This document shows, in pieces, positions 7,082 through 13,943 of a stretch of 14,710 nucleotides of DNA. Position 1 is the stretch's first letter; each line of letters starts with the position of its first letter. Where the stretch lies: positions 1-14,710 of the forward strand of contig JAFAAW010000085.1 in NCBI GenBank assembly GCA_023426365.1, read 5' to 3'. This DNA comes from Pseudomonadota bacterium. GTDB lineage: Bacteria > Pseudomonadota > Alphaproteobacteria > Rhodospirillales > Magnetospirillaceae. A program made the position numbers and the translations under genes. The notes under the pieces are model-generated. The model was not told the DNA's origin, did not search any database, and saw nothing but the letters and a program-made list of their open reading frames with translations.

Positions 7082-7145
7082 GCAAAATCTGTCAGGAATT
7101 TTGAGCGCTCGCGACATCGCCCACACTCCGCCGCCGCTATACGCT
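7082..7145 (+). promoter_or_regulatory. Predicted promoter of the SDR-thiolase-dehydrogenase operon, copy 4 of the shared element
   Basis: GCAAA (7082-7086), TTTGAGCG (7100-7107), GACATCG (7113-7119) and TACGCT (7140-7145) as -10, with TATACG two bases earlier as an alternative. GCAAA to GACAT is 31 bases and GCAAA to the -10 is 58. The middle box extends into a perfect 8-bp palindrome, GAGCGCTC (7103-7110). A CAAAAT-N9-ATTTTG dyad covers 7083-7103. The implied leader is about 46 bases. The element lies in the AraC/SDR divergent gap. Confidence 0.6.
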
Positions 7146-7197
7146 TCGCCCCAAAGTGTCTATGGGCACAAAGCCATCTGTGGGAGAGCCAAGAGCG

Positions 7198-7965
7198 ATG
7201 CGCATCAAGGACAACGTCTTCATCGTCACCGGCGGCGGTTCGGGCCTGGGCGCCGCGGCCGCGCGTATGATCGTGGACAACGGCGGCAAGGCCGTGCTGG
7301 CCGACGTGAACGAGGCCACCGGCAACGGCACCGCCGCCGAGCTGGGCGCCAACGCCGCGTTCTGCAAGACCGACGTGGCCGACGAGGCCAGCGCCACCGC
7401 CTGCGTGGAATTCGCCCTGTCCAAGTTCGGCGGCCTGCACGGCCTGATCAACTGCGCCGGCGTCTGCCCGGGCGAGAAGGTGGTCGGCCGCGATGGTCCG
7501 CATGCCCTGTCCACCTTCAGCCGCACCGTGACCATCAATCTGGTCGGCACCTTCAACATGATCCGTCTGGCCGCCACCGCCATGAGCAAGGGCGAGGCCA
7601 ACGACAAGGGCGAGCGCGGCGTCATCATCAACACCGCCTCGATCGCCGCCATGGACGGCCAGATCGGCCAGGCCGCCTATGCCGCGTCGAAGGGCGGCGT
7701 CATCGGCATGACCCTGCCGATCGCCCGCGAGCTGGCCCGCTTCGGCATCCGCATCATGACCGTGGCGCCGGGCATCTTCGCCACCCCCATGGTCCAGGCC
7801 ATGCCGCAGGAAGTGCAGGAATCCCTGGGCAAGCTGGTGCCGTTCCCGCCGCGCCTGGGCGTGCCGTCGGAATTCGCCGATCTGTGCCGCGCCATCATCG
7901 ACAACACCATGCTGAACGGCGAGGTCATCCGTCTGGATGGCGCCGTGCGCATGGCCGCCAAGTAA
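7198..7965 (+). CDS. Short-chain dehydrogenase, 3-hydroxyacyl-CoA dehydrogenase type 2 (HSD10-like)
   Basis: A 255-residue NAD-dependent SDR. The nucleotide motif TGGGSGLG is at residues 11-18 and NCAG at 85-88; the catalytic residues are Ser148, Tyr161 and Lys165 in YAASK. Length, the MRIKDNVFIVTGG opening and the PGIFATPM and FPPRLGVPSEFA segments match the HSD10 group, which oxidises short and 2-methyl-branched 3-hydroxyacyl-CoAs such as 2-methyl-3-hydroxybutyryl-CoA in isoleucine breakdown. An in-frame ATG at 7156 would add 14 residues, but it lies close to the predicted transcript start and the shorter form fits the family. A thiolase and an acyl-CoA dehydrogenase follow, giving consecutive pathway steps; the hydratase step is missing from the window. 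Confidence 0.92.
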   Translation: MRIKDNVFIVTGGGSGLGAAAARMIVDNGGKAVLADVNEATGNGTAAELGANAAFCKTDVADEASATACVEFALSKFGGLHGLINCAGVCPGEKVVGRDGPHALSTFSRTVTINLVGTFNMIRLAATAMSKGEANDKGERGVIINTASIAAMDGQIGQAAYAASKGGVIGMTLPIARELARFGIRIMTVAPGIFATPMVQAMPQEVQESLGKLVPFPPRLGVPSEFADLCRAIIDNTMLNGEVIRLDGAVRMAAK

Positions 7966-7980
7966 ACCGCGACCGGACCG

Positions 7981-8014
7981 GGGCGCGGACGGCCGCCGAT
8001 GCGGCCGCGCGCCC
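7981..8014 (+). other. GC-rich intercistronic hairpin between SDR and thiolase
   Basis: GGGCGCG (7981-7987) pairs with CGCGCCC (8008-8014), and inside it GGCCGC (7991-7996) pairs with GCGGCC (8001-8006) around a CGAT loop. This gives 13 bp with a 3x1 internal bulge. There is no T-run, so it is not an intrinsic terminator. It may affect mRNA processing or expression balance within the operon. The 124-base gap around it contains no convincing gene. Confidence 0.5.
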
Positions 8015-8089
8015 ACAGGCGCGAGGGCCGGGGGCCGCGAAGGCGGCCCGCCCTGCGCCTCCGGCCCAGACATTCATGGAGAACGAACA

Positions 8090-9277
8090 ATGAGCAACAC
8101 CGATCCCGTCGTCATCGTCGGCGCCGCCCGTACCGCCATGGGCGGCCTTCAGGGCGATTTCAAGGACGTCCCCGCCGCCCGCCTGGGCGCCGCCGCCATC
8201 CAGGCCGCGGTCGAGCGCGCCGGCATCAGTGCCGACAAGGTGGAAGAAGTGATCATGGGCTGCGTGCTGCCCGCCGGCCAGGGCCAGGCCCCGGCCCGCC
8301 AGGCGTCGCTCGGCGCCGGCCTGCCGCTGTCGGCCGGCTGCACTACCGTCAACAAGATGTGCGGCTCGGGCATGAAGGCCGCCATGCTGGCCCACGACCT
8401 GCTGCTGGCCGGCACCAACGAGATCATGGTGGCCGGCGGCATGGAGAGCATGACCAACGCCCCCTACCTGCTGGAGAAGGCGCGCGCCGGCTTCCGCCTG
8501 GGCCACGGCAAGATCATGGACCACATGTTCCTGGACGGCCTCGAGGACGCCTACGAGAAGGGCCGCCTGATGGGCACCTTCGCCGAGGATTGCGCGCAGA
8601 GCTACGGTTTCACCCGCGAGGAACAGGACCGCTGGGCCATCATCTCGCTGACCCGCGCCCAGAAGGCCATCTCGGAAGGCTGGTTCAAGTCCGAGATCAC
8701 CCCGGTGACCGTCAAGGCCGGCAAGACCGAGCGCGTGGTGGACAGCGACGAGCAGCCGCCCAAGGCCAACATGGACAAGATCCCCACCCTCAAGCCGGCC
8801 TTCCGCGAGGGCGGCACGGTGACCCCGGCCAACTCGTCCTCCATCTCGGACGGCGCCGCCGCGCTGACCCTGATGCGTCTGTCCACCGCCGAGAAGCTGG
8901 GCCTGACCCCGATCGCCGCCATCCGTGCGCACTCGACCCACGCCCACCAGCCCAACCTGTTCGCCACCGCCCCCATCGGCGCGGTGCAGAAGGTGCTGGC
9001 CAAGACCGGCTGGGGCAAGGATCAGGTTGACCTCTACGAGATCAACGAAGCCTTCGCCGTGGTCGCCATGGCCGCCATCAAGGACCTGGCGCTGGACGAG
9101 GCCAAGGTCAACGTGCATGGCGGCGCCTGCGCGCTGGGCCATCCCATCGGCGCCTCGGGCGCCCGCATCCTGGTGACCCTGCTGGCCGCGCTCAAGCAGT
9201 ACGGCGGCAAGCGCGGCGTGGCGAGCCTGTGCATCGGCGGCGGTGAAGCCACCGCCATGGCCGTGGAGATGCTGTAG
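8090..9277 (+). CDS. Thiolase (acetyl-CoA C-acyltransferase)
   Basis: A 395-residue thiolase of typical length. It cleaves 3-ketoacyl-CoA with CoA, or condenses acetyl-CoA units in reverse. The nucleophile is Cys91 in NKMCGSGMKA, the histidine is His351 in GGACALGHPIGASGARI, and the second cysteine is Cys381 in CIGGGEATAM; INEAFA is also present. ATG at 8090 has GGAGA 8 bases upstream. An in-frame extension to 7937 is rejected because it overlaps the SDR and adds low-complexity arginine- and proline-rich residues. With the HSD10-like SDR before it and a short-chain acyl-CoA dehydrogenase 2 bases after it, a role in 2-methylacetoacetyl-CoA or acetoacetyl-CoA cleavage is likely. Chain-length preference cannot be read from the sequence. 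Confidence 0.94.
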   Translation: MSNTDPVVIVGAARTAMGGLQGDFKDVPAARLGAAAIQAAVERAGISADKVEEVIMGCVLPAGQGQAPARQASLGAGLPLSAGCTTVNKMCGSGMKAAMLAHDLLLAGTNEIMVAGGMESMTNAPYLLEKARAGFRLGHGKIMDHMFLDGLEDAYEKGRLMGTFAEDCAQSYGFTREEQDRWAIISLTRAQKAISEGWFKSEITPVTVKAGKTERVVDSDEQPPKANMDKIPTLKPAFREGGTVTPANSSSISDGAAALTLMRLSTAEKLGLTPIAAIRAHSTHAHQPNLFATAPIGAVQKVLAKTGWGKDQVDLYEINEAFAVVAMAAIKDLALDEAKVNVHGGACALGHPIGASGARILVTLLAALKQYGGKRGVASLCIGGGEATAMAVEML

Positions 9278-9279
9278 CC

Positions 9280-10407
9280 ATGATCCTGACCGAAGAACAG
9301 TCCCTGATCCGGGACACGGCGCGCAACTTCGCGCGTGAGCGCCTGCTGCCCTTCGCCGAGAAGTGGGACCGCGAGGCCCGCTTCCCGCGCGAGGCGGTGG
9401 ACGAGATGAGCGAGCTGGGCTTCCTGGGCATGCTGCTGCCCGAGGAGTTCGGCGGCTGCAACACCGGCAACGTGGCCTACGCCCTGGCGCTGGAAGAGGT
9501 CGCCGCCGGCTGCGGCGCCCTGTCCACCGTGATGAGCGTGCACAATTCCGTCGCCTGCATGCCCATCTACAAGTTCGGCACCGACGAGCAGAAGGCCCAT
9601 TTCCTGCCCAAGATGGCATCGGGCGAGTGGCTGGGCGGCTTCTGCCTGACCGAGCCGCATGCCGGTTCCGATGCCTCGTCGCTCAAGGTGCGCGCGGTCA
9701 AGGATGGCGATTGCTACGTGCTCAACGGCACCAAGCAGTTCGTCACCTCGGGCAAGTCGGCCCAGGTGCTGATCGTCTTCGCCGTCACCGACCCGGCCGC
9801 CGGCAAGAAGGGCATCACCGGCTTCATCGTGCCGACCGATACCCCCGGCTTCTCGGTGGCGCGCGTCGAGGAGAAGATGGGGCAGCACGCCTCGGACACC
9901 TGTCAGGTCGTGTTCGAGGACATGCGCATCCCCGCATGGCTGCGCCTGGGCGAGGAAGGCCAGGGCTACAAGATCGCGCTTAGCAACCTGGAAGGCGGCC
10001 GTATCGGCATCGCCTCGCAATGCATCGGCATGGCCCGCGCCGCGCTCGAGGCCGCCAGCGCCTATGCCAAGGAACGCGTGACCTTCGGCCAGCCCCTGAT
10101 CGAGCATCAGGCCATCGCCCAGAAGCTGGCCGACATGGCCACCCAGGTCGCCGCCGCGCGCCTGATGGTCAACCATGCCGCCCAGTTGCGCGACGCCGGC
10201 CTGCCCTGCCTGACCGAGGCGTCCATGGCCAAGCTGTTCGCGTCCGAAATGGCGGAAAAGGTCGCCTCCGCCGCCATCCAAGTGCTGGGCGGCTATGGCT
10301 ACCTCAAGGACTTCCCGGTGGAACGCATCTACCGCGACGTCCGCGTGTGCCAGATCTACGAGGGCGCAAGCGAAATTCAGCGTATGCTGATTGCCCGTTC
10401 GCTGTAG
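9280..10407 (+). CDS. Short/branched-chain acyl-CoA dehydrogenase
   Basis: A 375-residue acyl-CoA dehydrogenase of the standard short-chain size. LTEPHAGSD (residues 123-131) is the FAD/substrate loop, RVTFGQPLIEHQAIAQKLADMA is the C-terminal domain signature, and IYEGASEIQ carries the catalytic base Glu361, the usual place in butyryl- and 2-methylbutyryl/isobutyryl-CoA dehydrogenases. It starts 2 bases after the thiolase stop, so translation is probably coupled. With the HSD10-like SDR and thiolase it fits an isoleucine-type route (2-methylbutyryl-CoA to acetyl-CoA plus propionyl-CoA) or butyryl-CoA oxidation after IcmF; the two cannot be separated from sequence. Electrons would leave through ETF and ETF-QO. 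A strong terminator follows the stop. Confidence 0.94.
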   Translation: MILTEEQSLIRDTARNFARERLLPFAEKWDREARFPREAVDEMSELGFLGMLLPEEFGGCNTGNVAYALALEEVAAGCGALSTVMSVHNSVACMPIYKFGTDEQKAHFLPKMASGEWLGGFCLTEPHAGSDASSLKVRAVKDGDCYVLNGTKQFVTSGKSAQVLIVFAVTDPAAGKKGITGFIVPTDTPGFSVARVEEKMGQHASDTCQVVFEDMRIPAWLRLGEEGQGYKIALSNLEGGRIGIASQCIGMARAALEAASAYAKERVTFGQPLIEHQAIAQKLADMATQVAAARLMVNHAAQLRDAGLPCLTEASMAKLFASEMAEKVASAAIQVLGGYGYLKDFPVERIYRDVRVCQIYEGASEIQRMLIARSL

Positions 10408-10429
10408 GACCTACGTCCTGTCCAAAAGG

Positions 10430-10460
10430 AAGGGCCGGCTGCGAAGCCGGCCCTTTTCTT
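10430..10460 (+). terminator. Rho-independent terminator of the SDR-thiolase-dehydrogenase operon
   Basis: AAGGGCCGGCT (10430-10440) pairs perfectly with AGCCGGCCCTT (10445-10455) around a GCGA tetraloop, followed by a T-rich tail ending TTTTCTT (10460). It lies 22 bases past the dehydrogenase stop and separates this operon from icmF. Confidence 0.95.
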
Positions 10461-10463
10461 ATG

Positions 10464-10480
10464 ATATTGCGCCGCAATAT
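10464..10480. promoter_or_regulatory. Perfect 17-bp palindrome upstream of icmF (candidate operator)
   Basis: ATATTGCGCCGCAATAT is a perfect dyad of two 8-bp arms around one central C. It is AT-rich at its ends in an otherwise GC-rich region. It starts 3 bases after the terminator tail and ends 1 base before the GCAAA box of copy 5. The size and symmetry suit a homodimeric regulator such as a TetR- or GntR-type protein; no such gene is in the window. Confidence 0.55.
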
Positions 10481-10481
10481 G

Positions 10482-10546
10482 GCAAATCCGCTCAAGCGAA
10501 ATGGGTTCTCCCGACATCGATTCGCGGGCGGCGGAAACGCTAGGCT
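10482..10546 (+). promoter_or_regulatory. Predicted icmF promoter, copy 5 of the shared element
   Basis: TGGCAAA with GCAAA at 10482-10486, a degenerate middle box AATGGGTT (10500-10507), CTC, then GACATCG (10513-10519) and TAGGCT (10541-10546) as -10. GCAAA to GACAT is 31 bases and GCAAA to the -10 is 59. The middle box is the poorest of the five, but an inverted TTGAGCG (CGCTCAA, 10489-10495) lies just upstream. The implied start is near 10553, about 30 bases before the ATG. Confidence 0.5.
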
Positions 10547-10582
10547 TCCCCCAATTGCACAAGCTAGGTTGAGGGAAGGTCC

Positions 10583-13500
10583 ATGCCCGACGGCAGCGAT
10601 AACAAGATCAGCGTGAAGCCCGCCAACAAGATCCGCTTCGTTACCGCCACCAGCCTCTTCGATGGCCACGACGCGTCCATCAACATCATGCGCCGCCTGC
10701 TGCAGCAGGGCGGCGTCGAGGTGATCCACCTGGGCCATAACCGGTCCGTGGAGGAGATCGTCACCGCCGCCATCCACGAGGACGTGCAGGGCATCGCCGT
10801 CAGCTCGTACCAGGGCGGCCACATCGAATTCTTCAAGTACATGATCGACCTGCTGCGCGAGCGCGGCGCCGGTCACGTGCGCGTGTTCGGCGGCGGCGGC
10901 GGCGTGATCGTCGTGCCTGAAATCCGCGAGCTGGAAGCCTATGGCGTCGAGCGCATCTATTCGCCCGAGGACGGCCAGAAGCTGGGCCTCGAGGGCATGA
11001 TCGCCGACGTGGTGCGCCGCACCGATTTCGACGTCACCAAGGAACTGCCGCCGTCGCTCGAGGGCATCGACGCCCCCGACCGCCAGAAGCTGGCCCGCCT
11101 GATTTCGGCGCTGGAGAACGGCAAGGTGGGCGCCAAGCTGCGCGAGCAGATCGCCGAGGCCGCCAAGGGCCGCTCGGTTCCCGTCCTGGGCATCACCGGC
11201 ACCGGCGGCGCCGGCAAGTCGTCGCTGACCGACGAACTGATCCGCCGCTTCCGCATCGACAAGCCGGACTTCAAGATCGCCGTCATCGCCGTCGATCCGT
11301 CCAAGCGCAAGACCGGCGGCGCGCTGCTGGGCGACCGCATCCGCATGAACGCCGTCAACGGCCCCGTCTACATGCGCTCGCTGGCCACCCGCCAGGCCGG
11401 GTCTGAGGTGCCGCCGCACGTGCCCGCCATCGTCGAGCTGTGCAAGGCCGCCGGCTTCGATCTGGTGATCGTCGAAACCCCCGGCATCGGCCAGGCGGAT
11501 TCGGCGGTGGCCGAACTGGGCGACCTGTCGCTTTACGTGATGACCCCGGAATTCGGCGCCGCCAGCCAGTTGGAAAAGATCGATATGCTCGATCACGCCG
11601 ATCTGGTCGCCATCAACAAGTTCGACCGCAAGGGCGGCCAGGACGCCCTGCGCGACGTGCGCAAGCAGGTCCAGCGCAACCGCGCCGCCTTTACCGTGGC
11701 CGCCGAGACCATGCCGGTCTATGGCACCATCGCCTCGCGCTTCAACGATGACGGCGTCACCGCGCTGTATCACGGCCTGGTCGATGCGCTGAACGGCAAG
11801 GGCTTCGGCCTGGGCAAGCCGTCGCTGGCCCGCCCGGCCAGCAACGCCTCGACCGCCGGCACCGCCATCGTGCCGCCGGCCCGCGTGCGCTATCTGGCCG
11901 AGATCGCCGACGCCGTGCGCGGCTATCACGCCCAGTCGGCCAAGCAGGCCCAGACCGCCCGCGAAATCCAGCAGCTTTCCGCCACCAAGGAGATGCTGGA
12001 CAAGAATTGCGGCTGCCAGGTCGGCGAGATCGACGCCCTGATCGAAAGCCGCCAGGCGGCGCTGGACCCGCGCGCCAAGAAGCTGATCGACATCTGGCCG
12101 AAGGTGAAGGAAAGCTATTCCGGCGACGAATACGTGGTGAAGATCCGCGACAAGGAGATCCGCACCACCATCGTTTCCGAATCGCTGTCGGGCACCAAGA
12201 TCAAGAAGGTCGTGCTGCCGCCGTACCAGGATCACGGCGAGCTGCTGCGCTGGCTGCTCAAGGAGAATGTGCCGGGCACCTTCCCGTTCACTGCCGGCGT
12301 GTTCGCCTTCAAGCGCGAGAACGAGGACCCGACCCGCATGTTCGCGGGTGAAGGCGACGCCTTCCGCACCAACGCCCGCTTCAAGCTGCTGAGCAAGGAC
12401 AGCCCGGCCACCCGCCTGTCCACCGCCTTCGACTCGGTGACGCTGTACGGCTGCGACCCGGACGAGCGCCCCGACATCTACGGCAAGATCGGCAATTCGG
12501 GCGTGTCCATCGCCACCCTGGACGACATGAAGGTGCTGTACTCGGGCTTCGACCTGTGTGCGCCGTCCACCTCGGTGTCCATGACCATCAACGGCCCGGC
12601 GCCGATCATCCTGGCCCTGTTCTTCAACACCGCCATCGATCAGCAGATCGAGAAGTTCGAGAAGGACAACGGCCGCCAGCCGACCGACGACGAAGTGGCC
12701 AAGATCAAGGAATGGACGCTGGAGACCGTGCGCGGCACCGTCCAGGCCGACATCCTGAAGGAAGACCAGGGCCAGAACACCTGCATCTTCTCCACCGATT
12801 TCGCCCTCAAGCTGATGGGCGACATCCAGGAATACTTCGTCCACAACCGGGTGCGGAACTTCTACTCCGTCTCGATTTCCGGCTATCACATCGCCGAGGC
12901 CGGCGCCAACCCGATCTCGCAGCTCGCCTTCACGCTGGCCAACGGCTTCACCTATGTGGAATCGTATCTGGCGCGCGGCATGCACATCGATGATTTCGCG
13001 CCCAACCTGTCGTTCTTCTTCTCGAACGGCATGGACCCGGAATACTCGGTGATCGGCCGCGTCGCCCGCCGCATCTGGGCGGTTGCCATGCGCGACAAGT
13101 ACGGCGCCAACGAGCGGTCGCAGAAGCTGAAGTACCACGTCCAGACCTCGGGCCGCTCGCTGCACGCCCAGGAAGTGGACTTCAACGACATCCGCACCAC
13201 GCTGCAGGCGCTGATCGCCATCTACGACAACTGCAACAGCCTGCACACCAACGCCCATGACGAGGCGTACACCACGCCGACCCCGGAATCGGTGCGTCGC
13301 GCCATGGCCATCCAGTTGATCATCAACCGCGAATGGGGTGTGGCCAAGAACGAGAACCCCAACCAGGGTTCGTTCTTCCTCGAGGAACTGACCGACCTGG
13401 TGGAAGAGGCCGTGCTGCAGGAGTTCGAGCGCATCGCCGAGCGCGGCGGCGTGCTGGGCGCCATGGAGACCGGCTATCAGCGCGGCAAGATCCAAGACGA

Positions 13501-13828
13501 GTCGCTCTACTACGAGCACAAGAAGCACGACGGCTCGTACCCGATCATCGGCGTCAACACCTTCCTCAACCCCAACCCGGCCGAGGAAGCCGAGATCGAG
13601 CTGCAGCGTTCGACCGACGAGGAAAAGCAGAGCCAGCTCAAGCGTCTGCGCGACTTCCACGGCCGCAACGCCGAGACCGCTCCGGTCATGCTGAACCGCC
13701 TGCAGCAGGCCGCCATCAACAACGAGAACATGTTCGCGGTTCTCATGGATGCCGTCCGCCACTGCTCGCTGGGCCAGATCACCGGCGCCCTGTACGAAGT
13801 CGGCGGCCAGTACCGCCGCAATATGTAA
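10583..13828 (+). CDS. icmF: Fused isobutyryl-CoA mutase IcmF (B12-binding, GTPase chaperone and mutase domains)
   Basis: A 1081-residue adenosylcobalamin enzyme interconverting isobutyryl-CoA and n-butyryl-CoA; the family can also act on isovaleryl/pivalyl-CoA. Order: B12-binding domain (about 15-150) with DGHDAS, His29 being the probable cobalt ligand; a MeaB-like GTPase with P-loop GTGGAGKS (206-213) and NKFD (345-348); a linker; and the mutase domain from about 560 to the end. The fused layout and length match IcmF, not methylmalonyl-CoA mutase. At the specificity positions it has Phe587 (TRMFAGEG) and Gln731 (DQGQNTCIF), the Phe/Gln pair of isobutyryl-CoA mutases, where methylmalonyl-CoA mutase has Tyr/Arg. 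GAGGG lies 7 bases before the ATG. The butyryl-CoA formed could enter the neighbouring oxidation genes. An acyl-CoA ligase follows. Confidence 0.95.
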   Translation: MPDGSDNKISVKPANKIRFVTATSLFDGHDASINIMRRLLQQGGVEVIHLGHNRSVEEIVTAAIHEDVQGIAVSSYQGGHIEFFKYMIDLLRERGAGHVRVFGGGGGVIVVPEIRELEAYGVERIYSPEDGQKLGLEGMIADVVRRTDFDVTKELPPSLEGIDAPDRQKLARLISALENGKVGAKLREQIAEAAKGRSVPVLGITGTGGAGKSSLTDELIRRFRIDKPDFKIAVIAVDPSKRKTGGALLGDRIRMNAVNGPVYMRSLATRQAGSEVPPHVPAIVELCKAAGFDLVIVETPGIGQADSAVAELGDLSLYVMTPEFGAASQLEKIDMLDHADLVAINKFDRKGGQDALRDVRKQVQRNRAAFTVAAETMPVYGTIASRFNDDGVTALYHGLVDALNGKGFGLGKPSLARPASNASTAGTAIVPPARVRYLAEIADAVRGYHAQSAKQAQTAREIQQLSATKEMLDKNCGCQVGEIDALIESRQAALDPRAKKLIDIWPKVKESYSGDEYVVKIRDKEIRTTIVSESLSGTKIKKVVLPPYQDHGELLRWLLKENVPGTFPFTAGVFAFKRENEDPTRMFAGEGDAFRTNARFKLLSKDSPATRLSTAFDSVTLYGCDPDERPDIYGKIGNSGVSIATLDDMKVLYSGFDLCAPSTSVSMTINGPAPIILALFFNTAIDQQIEKFEKDNGRQPTDDEVAKIKEWTLETVRGTVQADILKEDQGQNTCIFSTDFALKLMGDIQEYFVHNRVRNFYSVSISGYHIAEAGANPISQLAFTLANGFTYVESYLARGMHIDDFAPNLSFFFSNGMDPEYSVIGRVARRIWAVAMRDKYGANERSQKLKYHVQTSGRSLHAQEVDFNDIRTTLQALIAIYDNCNSLHTNAHDEAYTTPTPESVRRAMAIQLIINREWGVAKNENPNQGSFFLEELTDLVEEAVLQEFERIAERGGVLGAMETGYQRGKIQDESLYYEHKKHDGSYPIIGVNTFLNPNPAEEAEIELQRSTDEEKQSQLKRLRDFHGRNAETAPVMLNRLQQAAINNENMFAVLMDAVRHCSLGQITGALYEVGGQYRRNM

Positions 13829-13843
13829 CTTTCTTCCCGGCAC

Positions 13844-13874
13844 TTCCCCGCCGGCCCCCGTGGCCGGCGGGGAA
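13844..13874 (+). other. Perfect 13-bp GC hairpin between icmF and the acyl-CoA ligase
   Basis: TTCCCCGCCGGCC (13844-13856) pairs perfectly with GGCCGGCGGGGAA (13862-13874) around a CCCGT loop, 15 bases after the icmF stop. No T-run follows on either strand, so intrinsic termination is doubtful. It may protect the icmF mRNA 3' end or partly insulate the ligase gene. The rest of the 115-base gap shows no copy of the shared promoter element. Confidence 0.6.
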
Positions 13875-13943
13875 ACGCGCCCCGCTGACGAAGAGAGCGC
13901 AAGCTCCAGTTTCACCATTCAACCCGCCTCAGGGGGAGAAACG

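Noticed and set aside
6984..7085. 34-residue N-terminal extension of the AraC-family regulator
   Set aside because: Arginine-rich and unlike the family; it reaches into the SDR promoter element, while ATG at 6983 has AGGA at correct spacing.
7937..8089. N-terminal extension of the thiolase
   Set aside because: It overlaps the SDR, encodes arginine- and proline-rich filler, and the ATG at 8090 has a good ribosome site and the family's normal start.
10406..10419. AGGAC-CTAC-GTCCT dyad after the dehydrogenase stop
   Set aside because: Only a 5-bp stem, and the adjacent 11-bp terminator explains the region.
10583..13828. Methylmalonyl-CoA mutase
   Set aside because: The B12-GTPase-mutase domain order in one chain and Gln in place of the carboxylate-binding Arg indicate IcmF.
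10304..13918. Minus-strand open frame of 1204 codons opposite icmF
   Set aside because: It is fully antisense to a recognisable IcmF. Its translation is low-complexity, rich in His, Gly, Ala, Val and Asp, as expected from the complement of GC-biased codons, and it shows no family motifs.
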